Assembly (NCBI RefSeq): GCF_907163125.1
Contig: NZ_OU015319.1
Location: 1,488,001 to 1,552,000, forward strand
DNA length: 64,000 nt
Reading direction: 5' to 3'
Source: Cloacibacterium caeni
Lineage (GTDB): Bacteria; Bacteroidota; Bacteroidia; Flavobacteriales; Weeksellaceae
Part shown: piece by piece, positions 10,409 through 18,130 of the stretch
Position numbering within the stretch: position 1 is the first letter of the stretch
Layout of the letters: every line of letters starts with the position of its first letter
Translations under genes and position numbers: made by a program
The notes under the pieces: model-generated
Told to the model about the DNA's origin: nothing
Seen by the model: only the letters and a program-made list of their open reading frames with translations
The model's database searches: none

Positions 10409-11755
10409 ATGAAAATCTTATCTTTTCTTTTTCTGATTATTTCTTTATCCATCAATGCTCAAGATGGCTTTCAGATATTAGAGGATAATAAAAAGGTAAA
10501 CATTCCTTTTCGGCAAATCAATAATTTAGTTTTTCTGGATTTAAAAGTCAATAATGTAAACCTTACTTTTTTGTTAGACACTGGCGTTTCCGAAACTTTA
10601 CTTTTTAGCTTAGAAAATAAAGAAGTAGTTTTCGAAAATGTAGAAAAAATAAAATTTACAGGACTTGGCGGAAGCAATTATATAGAAGGCATAAAATCTA
10701 CTAAAAACAAAGTAGAAGTCAATAAAACTTTTGTGGATTTCAGTCACGAAATTTACATCATCTTAGACGAAGACTTCAATTTTTCTTCTCACGTTGGAAT
10801 TCCTGTAAATGGCATTATCGGTTATCATTTTTTTAAAAATAATCCTCTAAAAATAGATTTCGAAAGGCATATTATTACGGTTTACAATAGAAAATATTAT
10901 TCTGAGAAAACTTTCAGAAAATTTGAGAAACTACCTATAAGTGTAGAATCCCAAAAACCGTATCACACTGCCGAAGTACAGCAAACCAAGGAGTTTTTCC
11001 CCGCAAAAATGCTCATTGACTTAGGAAATAGTGATGCAATGTGGCTTTTCCCTAATAGAATTCCTAATTTCAACTTTAATAGACCTAATATAGATGATTT
11101 TCTCGGAAGAGGATTTAATGGAGACATCTATGGAAAACGCAGTAGAATCCACGCTCTGAAACTTGGAAATAATATTTTAAATGAACCTATCGTAGCAATG
11201 CCGAGCGAAGAATCGGTAAAATCTATGAATTTCGTAAAAGAAAGAATTGGTTCTATCGGCGCAGATGTTTTAAAAAGATTTACTATTGGTTTCAACTATA
11301 AAAATGGCTTATTTTTCATCAAAAAAACCAAATCCATCAAAGAACCATTCAGATTTAACATGAGTGGTTTAGATATCAAACATGATGGCATGAAATGGGA
11401 AAAAGATTTGGTAAAAGTTGAACTTCCAAAACTTCCAGAATCTTCTACTAACGACAGAGGAACTACAATAAGAATTCAAGACGCGAGTGAATTTCAATAC
11501 AAATTTGTGTTGAAACCAGAATATTCTATAGCTGGAGTTAGAGAAAACTCACCGGGATTTTTAGCAGATATCAAAAAAGGAGATAAACTTATAGAAATCA
11601 ATGGTAAAAAGACTTCTGACATGACGCTACAAGAAATCAACGAAGCTTTTTTGACAGAAGAAAATAGAGTGATAAAAATTAAATTAATCAGAAATTCTGA
11701 AACATTAATCAAAGAATTTATTCTAAAAGACCCTATTCCTTATCAAGAAAATTAA
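10409..11755 (+). CDS. Secreted retropepsin-like aspartyl protease with PDZ domain
   Basis: A 448-residue exported protein; the signal peptide ends near LSINAQ. A retropepsin-like domain starts with LLDTGVSETLLF (catalytic-type DTG at 57-59). A second half carries LIDLGNSDAMWLF, which looks like the partner motif with Leu in place of Thr. The C-terminal part (about 360-435) is a PDZ domain, including PGFLADIKKGDKLIEING. Proteins with an aspartyl protease 2 domain followed by PDZ are common in Bacteroidetes, with unknown substrates and probably periplasmic or surface location. The stop overlaps the start of the next gene by one base (TAATG), suggesting translational coupling. Confidence 0.85.
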   Translation: MKILSFLFLIISLSINAQDGFQILEDNKKVNIPFRQINNLVFLDLKVNNVNLTFLLDTGVSETLLFSLENKEVVFENVEKIKFTGLGGSNYIEGIKSTKNKVEVNKTFVDFSHEIYIILDEDFNFSSHVGIPVNGIIGYHFFKNNPLKIDFERHIITVYNRKYYSEKTFRKFEKLPISVESQKPYHTAEVQQTKEFFPAKMLIDLGNSDAMWLFPNRIPNFNFNRPNIDDFLGRGFNGDIYGKRSRIHALKLGNNILNEPIVAMPSEESVKSMNFVKERIGSIGADVLKRFTIGFNYKNGLFFIKKTKSIKEPFRFNMSGLDIKHDGMKWEKDLVKVELPKLPESSTNDRGTTIRIQDASEFQYKFVLKPEYSIAGVRENSPGFLADIKKGDKLIEINGKKTSDMTLQEINEAFLTEENRVIKIKLIRNSETLIKEFILKDPIPYQEN

Positions 11756-12252
11756 TGGATAAAAAACTCAATACCATCAGAACCAGACCTCGATTCAAAT
11801 TAGAAACTGATTTGAGTAAAGAGGATTTTGAATTGAATTTAAAAACCGAACTTCAAAAAAACACTGAAATCCAAGGAAATATCAATAAAGAAGTGGCTTC
11901 TATTTGGGTAAAAACCGCTCATAATGAATTTTGGAAACCTTATCTTTCACTCAGAGTAGAAAACGAAGATGAAAAAACCATTATCAGAGGAACTTTTGGA
12001 CCAAGTGCAGCCGTTTGGACATTTTTTATGTTCCTTTACTTCATTTTTTCTATTATTTTCATGGTTTTTATTACCATTTGGTTTGTTACAAAACAAATTA
12101 ATAGCCAAGATTTTCCTTGGGCAATTTATCTTTCTATCTTTGCATTGGTTTTATTATTGCTTACTTTTTTGGCCACAAAAATCGGGCAGAAAAAAGCAAA
12201 AACCGAAATGGAACAACTCAAAAATTTTGCAGAAAATTCCATTCTTAAATGA
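11755..12252 (+). CDS. Small membrane protein, two predicted helices
   Basis: A 165-residue protein of unknown function. The first 85 residues are soluble and polar. Two transmembrane helices follow at about 88-112 and 122-142, then a short charged tail. The pattern resembles proteins with a PH-like or DUF domain at the N-terminus and a membrane hairpin, but I do not recognise the family. Its start overlaps the stop of the aspartyl protease gene by one base, and the radical SAM gene begins 32 bases later, so a three-gene operon is likely. Confidence 0.7.
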   Translation: MDKKLNTIRTRPRFKLETDLSKEDFELNLKTELQKNTEIQGNINKEVASIWVKTAHNEFWKPYLSLRVENEDEKTIIRGTFGPSAAVWTFFMFLYFIFSIIFMVFITIWFVTKQINSQDFPWAIYLSIFALVLLLLTFLATKIGQKKAKTEMEQLKNFAENSILK

Positions 12253-12284
12253 CAGAAAAACCTACGCATTAATTTCATTTTAAA

Positions 12285-13247
12285 ATGTCTATCAAAACGC
12301 TTGCTTACGGAGAAAAAAACTATAATTATTACAGTGCTTACCTGAGAGAAAAATATCACGGAAAGCGCGTGTACAAAATCATTGTAGACGGTGGTTTTAC
12401 TTGTCCGAATAGAGATGGCTCCAAAGGTTATGGCGGTTGCACTTATTGCAATACAGATTCTTTTACTCCTGCTTCTAGAAATCTAGATTCTATTCGTGAA
12501 CAGGTTTTACACGGCATGGAAAACGCTACTCAAAATTATAAAGCAGAAAAATTTATCATTTATTTCCAGCCTAATTCTAATACTTATGCACCAGTTGATG
12601 AACTCAAATTAATGTACGATGAAGCGTTAAAAATTAATTCAGAAAATATTGTAGGTTTATCCGTAGGAACTCGCCCTGATTGTTTAGATGCAGAGATTAT
12701 AACACTTCTAGAAAGTTACAAAAACAAAGGGTTAGAAGTAGATATAGAACTGGGAATAGAATCTATTTACAATGAAACTTTGCAAAATCTTAATCGTGGT
12801 TGTACTCATGAAGATTTCATTTCTGCTATGAAACTTTTAGAAAATTCTTCGTTAGATGTTTGCGTTCACACCATTTTGGGTTTACCAGGCGAAACACGAG
12901 AAATGATTGTAAAATATGGAGATGAAATCAACAAGTTTGAGAAAATTAATTTCGTGAAATTTCATCACTTACACATCGTAAAAGGTTCTATTATGGGTGT
13001 AAAATACAAAAGAGAACCCTTCCCGCTCTTCACTTTAGAAGAATATACTGACATTCTCTGTGAAATTCTGCCAAAATTAAGGCCAGACATTGTCATTCAG
13101 AGACTTTTTGCTTTGTCTGATGTAGAAATGCTCATCGCACCAAAATGGGGCTTAAAAAAGTCTCAAATTCAAAATTACATTGATGCCGAATTGGAGAGAA
13201 GAAACATCATTCAAGGAAGTGAGTATAGAGGAGAAATGAGCGTTTAG
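12285..13247 (+). CDS. TIGR01212-family radical SAM protein (YhcC-like)
   Basis: A 320-residue radical SAM protein. Near the N-terminus it has the unusual cluster CPNRDGSKGYGGCTYCNTDS, which supplies the three Cys of the 4Fe-4S site with extended spacing, followed by the family motif FTPASR. This is the hallmark of the TIGR01212/YhcC family, related to the Elp3-like radical SAM domain. The reaction is not established for most members. It ends an operon-like run with the two upstream genes, and the intergenic repeats start just downstream. Confidence 0.9.
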   Translation: MSIKTLAYGEKNYNYYSAYLREKYHGKRVYKIIVDGGFTCPNRDGSKGYGGCTYCNTDSFTPASRNLDSIREQVLHGMENATQNYKAEKFIIYFQPNSNTYAPVDELKLMYDEALKINSENIVGLSVGTRPDCLDAEIITLLESYKNKGLEVDIELGIESIYNETLQNLNRGCTHEDFISAMKLLENSSLDVCVHTILGLPGETREMIVKYGDEINKFEKINFVKFHHLHIVKGSIMGVKYKREPFPLFTLEEYTDILCEILPKLRPDIVIQRLFALSDVEMLIAPKWGLKKSQIQNYIDAELERRNIIQGSEYRGEMSV

Positions 13248-13332
13248 AAATTTCTAATTTTTTTCTGAGCAGAACAAGAAAATAAAAAAGCAAATATTAC
13301 TAAAATTTTCAAAAGTTTCATCCGGAGACCAT

Positions 13333-13448
13333 TTTTTATAGCATTACAGATAACCCTAAAATACACGAATTACAATTATAATAATTTGTTTAGTTCGATA
13401 TCTGAGTTTCTGCTTATTAGTTTCTAACAAATTTAATTAAAATAAATG
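13333..13448. repeat. 116-bp direct repeat, copy 1
   Basis: This block matches 14171-14286 at 112 of 116 positions by eye, in the same orientation. It starts TTTTTATAGCATTACAGATA and ends in ...AAAATAAATG. The two copies flank a segment of about 720 bases that holds one lipoprotein gene. Together with the following REP-like hairpins it fills the 326-base gap after the radical SAM gene; I see no gene there. Confidence 0.85.
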
Positions 13449-13465
13449 GAATGATAGAAAGCCAC

Positions 13466-13567
13466 GGATTAAAAATCCGCGCCATCGGGAAGAAAATGGA
13501 ATATTGAATTTATAGGTTAAGGATTAGAAATCCGCGCCATCGGGATTCTTAGACTTTGCGCAGCGGG
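13466..13567 (+). repeat. REP-like hairpins with GCGC..CGGG tails (three units)
   Basis: GGATT-AAA-AATCC followed by GCGCCATCGGG lies at 13466-13489. The same stem with loop AGA and the same tail lies at 13521-13544. A third tail, GCGCAGCGGG, lies at 13558-13567 after GACTTT. The form (small palindrome plus conserved tail) is that of REP sequences. Related units occur at 14303, 16973, 17045, 17131 and 20093. Confidence 0.65.
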
Positions 13568-13573
13568 GTGCTT

Positions 13574-14158
13574 TTAGCTAACCCAACTATTAATTGTTTT
13601 ATAAAGTTTCCATTTTTTATTTTTTTCTAATTTGTAAATGAAAGTTCCACCTGATGCACAAAGTAAACCACAATTATATGAAATTTCAATTATTGCTAAA
13701 TTCCTTTCTTTGTTGAAAACTGGCATCCCAACACTGCTTATACAATGGTATTTATCAAGTGTTTTATCCCAAAATTCTTTTGCTTTATTTTCGTTATCTA
13801 TTGTTGTATCGAGTTTAATAATTCGTCTATCTCGAAGATTATTTTTCCATACGAACTTATTACCTTCGTTAAATTGAATTTTCATAAAGTTTAAATCATC
13901 TTTTGAAAAGTCAGATTTAATTTTCTCAAGCAATAAACTGTCTGCATTTGGAGCAATGAAAATTTTTCGGTCAATTATATTTTTACAAAATTCTGATGTT
14001 CCATTTTCTGACAATATTTGATTAGTGAAATCATATATTAATTGCTCTGATATTCCACTTTTTACGATGGATGTTTTTTTTGTTTCAATATTTTTAGACT
14101 TATTGCAACTCAAAATAATAAATAAGAATAAAAGTATATGTAAGTTTCTATATTTCAA
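13574..14158 (-). CDS. Putative lipoprotein, unknown function
   Basis: A 194-residue protein with a lipoprotein signal (hydrophobic start, lipobox IILSC, then NKSKN). I do not recognise the mature part; it includes a later stretch AIIEISYNCGLLCASGGTFIY with two Cys. The C-terminus KKWKLYKTINSWVS is of a type common in small Bacteroidetes lipoproteins. The gene sits alone between two nearly identical 116-bp direct repeats, with REP-like hairpins on both sides, so it may be a recently acquired or duplicated cassette. No promoter was identified with confidence. Confidence 0.7.
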   Translation of the reverse strand: MKYRNLHILLFLFIILSCNKSKNIETKKTSIVKSGISEQLIYDFTNQILSENGTSEFCKNIIDRKIFIAPNADSLLLEKIKSDFSKDDLNFMKIQFNEGNKFVWKNNLRDRRIIKLDTTIDNENKAKEFWDKTLDKYHCISSVGMPVFNKERNLAIIEISYNCGLLCASGGTFIYKLEKNKKWKLYKTINSWVS

Positions 14159-14170
14159 TTTATTGCTTTG

Positions 14171-14286
14171 TTTTTATAGCATTACAGATAACCCTCAAAT
14201 ACACGAATTACAATTGTAAGAATTTGTTTAGTTCGTTATCTGAGTTTCTGCTTATTAGTTTCTAACAAATTTAATTAAAATAAATG
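14171..14286. repeat. 116-bp direct repeat, copy 2
   Basis: Second copy of the block at 13333-13448, with four substitutions and no gaps. It lies just upstream of the lipoprotein gene, so the gene's promoter may lie inside the repeat. The gap 14159-14493 holds this copy plus two REP-like units and no gene that I can support. Confidence 0.85.
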
Positions 14287-14302
14287 ATATGAGTATGGAA
14301 AA

Positions 14303-14344
14303 CCCGATGCGCAAAGTCTCCTGACTTTGAGCCAAACTTACTCA
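14303..14344 (-). repeat. REP-like unit, 42 bp, also at 20093
   Basis: CCCGATGCGC is followed by the hairpin AAAGTC-TCCT-GACTTT and then GAGCCAAACTTACTCA. It matches 20093-20134 at 40 of 42 positions. Read on the minus strand, the tail GCGCATCGGG is the same kind as in the 13466 units. Confidence 0.7.
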
Positions 14345-14356
14345 TCATAATTACTA

Positions 14357-14405
14357 TATTTCCAAAATTAACTTGTTTATCATAGTTCAAAGTTGCAAAC
14401 TTTGC
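14357..14405. repeat. Diverged copy of the 16934/17011 repeat
   Basis: TTTCCAAAATTAACTT, then TTTATCAT, and the hairpin CAAAGTTGCAAACTTTG parallel the block at 16934-16998. Here the tail is degraded to CTAGCG. Confidence 0.5.
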
Positions 14406-14493
14406 TAGCGTGAGTGAAGGCTTCAATAGCAAAAAATGAATCTAATTAGAGACAAAAACTTTTAACGTTTAAATTATAGGGTATAATCAAAAT

Positions 14494-15354
14494 TTATCTA
14501 TAGACATTGATGTGGAAATCTACAGAAAGACCACCTGCATCTACCTCTAAGTTGTCTCCAGGAGTTCTTGGCTTTCTGTACAAACGGCAAATGATAACAC
14601 TAGAAAAGTTTTTTCCTGTACCGTCTATACCTAATCCTGGACCATCTCCTCCAATATAGGTCATAATATGTTGTCCCTTCAAGAAATTGCGAGTTTCAAC
14701 TCCAGACAAAGTTTTTTGCGCAGGAATAATAGGTGGATTAGAACCAGCTTCTTGAACATTTACCCACTGATAATCTAAATACCATGTAATTGTTTTCACA
14801 CCTCCTGAATCTGCTTTAGGAGTCCAGTGAACATGCGGAAATACACTTGTACCTTCTACCCAGTTATGAGGTAACTGTACAGAAAAAAACACTTCAGACA
14901 TGTTATTTCCAAGAGGAAAATACCAAATTTTACTAGTTGTAGCAAATGGAGCAAAATCTAGAACAAGAGCAGATGAACCTGTAGCTCTATCAAATGAAGT
15001 CCTTAAATCGTCCTCTATAATCTGCGTTAAAGGAGAAGCATTAAATCGTTGCCAATAACTACCATCCCACATGTAGAGTCCAGGAGAAAGAATATTATTA
15101 CCCGATCCCACTGTAGCAGTATTATAAACTATAGTTCCTTCAACTGGTGCGCCTCCAGTTTGAGGATTTACAACAGGTGCTGAAACATTAGCAGCAGTTA
15201 GTGCTACACTAGGAAACAAGACTCCACTGTTATTAGAAGAAACCTCCAATGCACCACGAGGAGTAGTGGTATTAATACCTACCTGAGCAAAAGACGGTTG
15301 AACGGAAAACAAAATTAAAGATAAGCAGAAGCTAAAAACATTTTTTTTCATCAT
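14494..15354 (-). CDS. Secreted protein with VGINTTTP start, unknown function
   Basis: A 286-residue exported protein; the signal peptide ends near VQPSFA. The mature protein begins QVGINTTTPRGALEVSS. This is the start typical of large Bacteroidetes surface proteins that resemble phage tail-fibre or adhesin stalks. Next comes a LYMWDGSYWQRF element, often seen in the same proteins, and a C-terminal domain of about 190 residues rich in aromatic and Gly residues, ending DFHINVYR. I see no T9SS sorting domain. The function is unknown; a surface or appendage role is only inferred. It is monocistronic and surrounded by repeats. Confidence 0.75.
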   Translation of the reverse strand: MMKKNVFSFCLSLILFSVQPSFAQVGINTTTPRGALEVSSNNSGVLFPSVALTAANVSAPVVNPQTGGAPVEGTIVYNTATVGSGNNILSPGLYMWDGSYWQRFNASPLTQIIEDDLRTSFDRATGSSALVLDFAPFATTSKIWYFPLGNNMSEVFFSVQLPHNWVEGTSVFPHVHWTPKADSGGVKTITWYLDYQWVNVQEAGSNPPIIPAQKTLSGVETRNFLKGQHIMTYIGGDGPGLGIDGTGKNFSSVIICRLYRKPRTPGDNLEVDAGGLSVDFHINVYR

Positions 15355-15602
15355 AAGTGTGTTAATTAATAATAAATTCCATTTAAAATAATATTTAAGT
15401 AGAATAATATTTTACAAATTTAAAAAATATAATTATCTTATAAAAACTATCTTTTACAAAATAAAAATCAAAACCTTTGATTTTCATGCTTTTAGCCTAA
15501 AAGACCTGAATAATATCATAAAAATAATCATCATCTTAGAACTTTATTCGAGTATACTTCGGATTATTAAAAATATCCACTTAAAATGAATATCAAAAAA
15601 AC
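15355..15602. other. AT-rich intergenic stretch, no gene seen
   Basis: The space between the secreted protein gene and the pfkA terminator is very AT-rich, with stop codons in all frames. It must hold the promoter of the secreted protein gene on the minus strand, but I cannot pick a clear one. No repeat from elsewhere in the window is found here. Confidence 0.5.
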
Positions 15603-15634
15603 AAAGCCAACTTCAAGAAAATGAAGTTGGCTTT
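15603..15634 (-). terminator. Intrinsic terminator after pfkA
   Basis: A 13-bp perfect stem, AAAGCCAACTTCA with TGAAGTTGGCTTT, and a 6-base loop. On the minus strand it is followed by GTTTTTTT, so it serves pfkA. Confidence 0.85.
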
Positions 15635-15661
15635 TATTTCAGTTAATAAATAAAATCTTAA

Positions 15662-16756
15662 TTAATCCCCAAAGCTAATTCCTACCCCTTTTGCAGTTTT
15701 TACCATATCACAATTAGGATCTACAAAATTTGGACGGTCTATCGCTTCTTTGAAAGGTACCGCAATAATATTTGGGTGACGATAAGCTACCATTTTTCCG
15801 TATTCTTCGTTGAGCACCATTTCGAATGCTTTTACGCCAAATTGTGTTGCCAAAATTCTATCATAAGCAGTTGGCGTTCCACCTCTTTGTAAATGCCCCA
15901 AAACCGTTTCGCGCATATCTGCCTCAAAACCAATAGATTTCAAATCATGAACCAATTTATGAGCCACACCTCCTAATCTTACATTTTCATATCCTACTTC
16001 ATCACTTACTTCAGAAAGCAAACTTCCACCTTTCGGAATTGCACCTTCAGCTATTACTACTATTGCATTTCCTTTTCCTTTATTGAATCTGCTATTGAGT
16101 TTTTTTACCACTTTTTCGATGTCATAAGGAATTTCTGGAATCAGACAAACTTCTGCACCACCTGCAATAGCAGCGTGTAAAGCAATCCAACCCGCATATC
16201 TTCCCATTACTTCCAGCACCAAAACTCTGTTGTGACTTGCAGCAGTAGTGACCAATCTGTCTACCGCTTCTGTTGCAATTTGTACAGCAGTCTGGAAACC
16301 AAAAGTAAAATCGGTAGCAGACAAATCGTTATCAATGGTTTTTGGAACACCAATAATGTTGAGTCCTTTTTCGTATAATTGTTGAGAGATTCTTTGCGAA
16401 CCATCACCACCAATACTGATTACGGCATCTACGCCTAAATATTGCAGTTTGCGAATCATTTCATCTGATCTGTCTACCGCTTCCCAAACTCCATCTTTAT
16501 TTTTGTAAGGCCAAGCAAAAGGCCCTCCTTTGTTAGTAGTTCCTATAATTGTTCCACCATCTTTATGAATTCCTGCTACGGTTTTATCATCTAAAACCAT
16601 AATTTCTGTGGGTTCTTTTAAAATTCCGTCATACGCATTGATGCTTCCTACCACTTCCCAATCTTTTTCTTGGGATGCTCTTTTTACCACCCCTCTCATT
16701 ACCGCATTTAATCCTGGGCAATCTCCACCTCCTGTTGCTACTAATACTCTTTTCAT
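15662..16756 (-). CDS. pfkA: 6-phosphofructokinase
   Basis: A 364-residue PFK-A family enzyme that phosphorylates fructose 6-phosphate to the 1,6-bisphosphate in glycolysis. It has the nucleotide loop GGGDCPGLNAVMRG at 9-22, IGGDGS at 115-120 and PKTIDND at 138-144, whose D142 is the catalytic base by alignment. Gly119 matches the ATP-type residue (Gly104 in E. coli), while Lys139 replaces the Gly that E. coli has just before TIDND, a residue usually seen in PPi-dependent or mixed-substrate forms. The length is greater than the E. coli enzyme (320). A TAAATTTG element on the minus strand at 16823-16830 may be its promoter. Confidence 0.92.
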   Translation of the reverse strand: MKRVLVATGGGDCPGLNAVMRGVVKRASQEKDWEVVGSINAYDGILKEPTEIMVLDDKTVAGIHKDGGTIIGTTNKGGPFAWPYKNKDGVWEAVDRSDEMIRKLQYLGVDAVISIGGDGSQRISQQLYEKGLNIIGVPKTIDNDLSATDFTFGFQTAVQIATEAVDRLVTTAASHNRVLVLEVMGRYAGWIALHAAIAGGAEVCLIPEIPYDIEKVVKKLNSRFNKGKGNAIVVIAEGAIPKGGSLLSEVSDEVGYENVRLGGVAHKLVHDLKSIGFEADMRETVLGHLQRGGTPTAYDRILATQFGVKAFEMVLNEEYGKMVAYRHPNIIAVPFKEAIDRPNFVDPNCDMVKTAKGVGISFGD

Positions 16757-16933
16757 TTTAATATTAATTTCTTATCTATTTCATCAACATTTCTGTTGAA
16801 ATCATTGTTTTTAAATATTTTTCAAATTTACCATTATATTTTTGTTTATAATTTGTTTTTATGAAGATATTCTAATGATTTTTGACAGTATTATTTTAAA
16901 ATTAAAGGGTATAATGTATTTGGTTTATTGCGC

Positions 16934-17069
16934 TATTTTCCAAAATTAATTTATTGCTTTTTATCATTGCTGAAAGTTGTAAACTTTGCGCAGTGGGTTT
17001 ATTGTGTTGTTTTTAAATTTATTGATTCCTTTTTATCATTGGTAAAAGTTGTAAACTTTGCGCAGCGGG
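16934..17069 (+). repeat. Tandem pair of hairpin repeats with GCGCAG(T/C)GGG tail
   Basis: Two units share TTTTTATCATTG, then the hairpin AAAGTT-GTA-AACTTT and the tail GCGCAGTGGG (16973-16997) or GCGCAGCGGG (17045-17069). They occupy most of the 472-base gap between pfkA and the next reading frame. An open frame across them looks like a product of the repeats, not a gene. Confidence 0.65.
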
Positions 17070-17130
17070 ATAAGCACCATCTTTTTCGTGAAATTTATAT
17101 TTACTGCTCATATTTTATTGTTATGGGTAC

Positions 17131-17154
17131 GAGCGAGACGCTCGCACCAGCGGG
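17131..17154 (+). repeat. REP-like hairpin GAGCG-AGA-CGCTC with ACCAGCGGG tail
   Basis: A small GC-rich palindrome is followed by GCACCAGCGGG. The tail resembles the other units, but the stem sequence is different. It is an isolated unit in AT-rich surroundings. Confidence 0.55.
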
Positions 17155-17228
17155 GGAATGGGTATCGGAAAGGAAGAGGATTTTCATTTTCTTAAGTTAA
17201 TTTCAAAATTATAAAAAATTCGGTTTAA

Positions 17229-17552
17229 TCATTTTGTGTTTTGCTTTGTAAATTCATCATAGCAGATAAATTTTTTGGCATCTTCAGAAAAGAAAAATCC
17301 TTTTTCTGTGTCGACAATCATCCAGTGTGGACCCGAACCGATATTATGGATATGTCTTTCAAATGAATAAATTTTCTTCCATTCTTTTGTCCTTTTGTTG
17401 TACAATAATATTTCCTTAGTATTGGCCTGGTTAATTTTGATGATTTTGTTTTTAAATAAAACTACTTGTCCCATTTTTTTCTGTAAAATTAATATAGGAT
17501 AAAGACAAATTAAGTCTTTTGGTAGAATGTCCTGTTTTGTTTGATTGAACAT
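17229..17552 (-). CDS. Small hypothetical protein
   Basis: A possible 107-residue protein with no signal peptide. The stretch after residue 26 (KMGQVVLFKNKIIKINQANT and on to the C-terminus) has amphipathic beta-like spacing and could be a fragment of a larger repeat protein, with a later segment DTEKGFFFSEDAKKFICYDE. I do not recognise it. It lies head to head with a broken reading frame at 17572, in a region with decaying genes, so it may itself be a remnant. Support is only the length and the reasonable composition. Confidence 0.35.
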   Translation of the reverse strand: MFNQTKQDILPKDLICLYPILILQKKMGQVVLFKNKIIKINQANTKEILLYNKRTKEWKKIYSFERHIHNIGSGPHWMIVDTEKGFFFSEDAKKFICYDEFTKQNTK

Positions 17553-17571
17553 TTTACTTTGTAAGAAAAAA

Positions 17572-17790
17572 ATGGAAGATTTTAAAATTGAAGTTTTTAG
17601 AGATGAAGAAATTGATTAAAGAAAATTGGGTAAGTTACTATACCGCGGCTTTTTCATTGTTGAAAAAGATAAAAAATTTGTTATTACTGATGAATTTTTT
17701 AATGTTATAACAAAGGGTATGTTTGATGAAATAAAACCTGCTTTCAGATACCACTTTAGGAGTAGAATGACAGGACATTGGAAGCTTTAA
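17572..17790 (+). pseudogene. 5' part of a broken WG-repeat-like gene (two in-frame stops)
   Basis: The frame starts ATG at 17572 (MEDFKIEVFRDEEID), meets TAA at codon 16, continues in the same frame with RGFFIVEKDKKFVITDEFFN and ends at a second TAA (17788-17790). The next open frame, from 17794, is in the same phase. No shift is needed to read the whole 17572-18108 as one protein of 178 codons, so two nonsense mutations in a single ancestral gene are the simplest explanation. The alternation of aromatic and Gly-like positions resembles WG/KWG repeats. Confidence 0.5.
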
Positions 17791-17793
17791 AAT

Positions 17794-18108
17794 ATGAAAA
17801 ACCATAACGTTGGCCACTATGCTTTCAAATTTGCAGATACTTTTATTTTAGATTTTGCCAATGTAAGTATCGATGGTAATTATTTTGGTTTCTGCAATTG
17901 CAAAGGAAATTTTGTAATTGAGCCCCAATACGGTGCAGGTTCTTATTTAGGAATGAACTATTTTTTAATTTCAAAAGGAAATGAGTTTGCAGTAATTGAT
18001 AGAAATGAAAATTTTATTATTCAATTTTCCTGTGGTGATGTGCCAACTTTTTTCAACTGTAATTCAACAGATTTTGAAAAACATAAAGCCACTGAAAGAG
18101 TGGCTTAG
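17794..18108 (+). CDS. 3' part of the same frame, WG-repeat-like fragment
   Basis: A 104-residue open frame starting MKNHNVGHYAFKFAD. The segment NYFGFCNCKGNFVIEPQYGA and the later FAVIDRNENFIIQF have the spacing of WG repeats (G-F-x-x-x-x-G-x-x-x-I-x-P-x-Y). It continues in phase with the upstream broken segment at 17572-17790, so it is probably the tail of a decayed gene, though it could still be translated from its own ATG. Function unknown. The end lies 22 bases from the convergent nuclease-like gene. Confidence 0.45.
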   Translation: MKNHNVGHYAFKFADTFILDFANVSIDGNYFGFCNCKGNFVIEPQYGAGSYLGMNYFLISKGNEFAVIDRNENFIIQFSCGDVPTFFNCNSTDFEKHKATERVA

Positions 18109-18130
18109 ACTGTAACTTGTCTTATAAATT

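Noticed and set aside
13466-13567. CRISPR array
   Set aside because: Repeats are few, irregularly spaced, palindromic and without constant spacers; no cas gene is nearby.
16928-17200. Open frame of 90 codons on the plus strand
   Set aside because: It runs through two tandem hairpin repeats and a REP-like unit and its translation repeats with them; nothing supports a gene.
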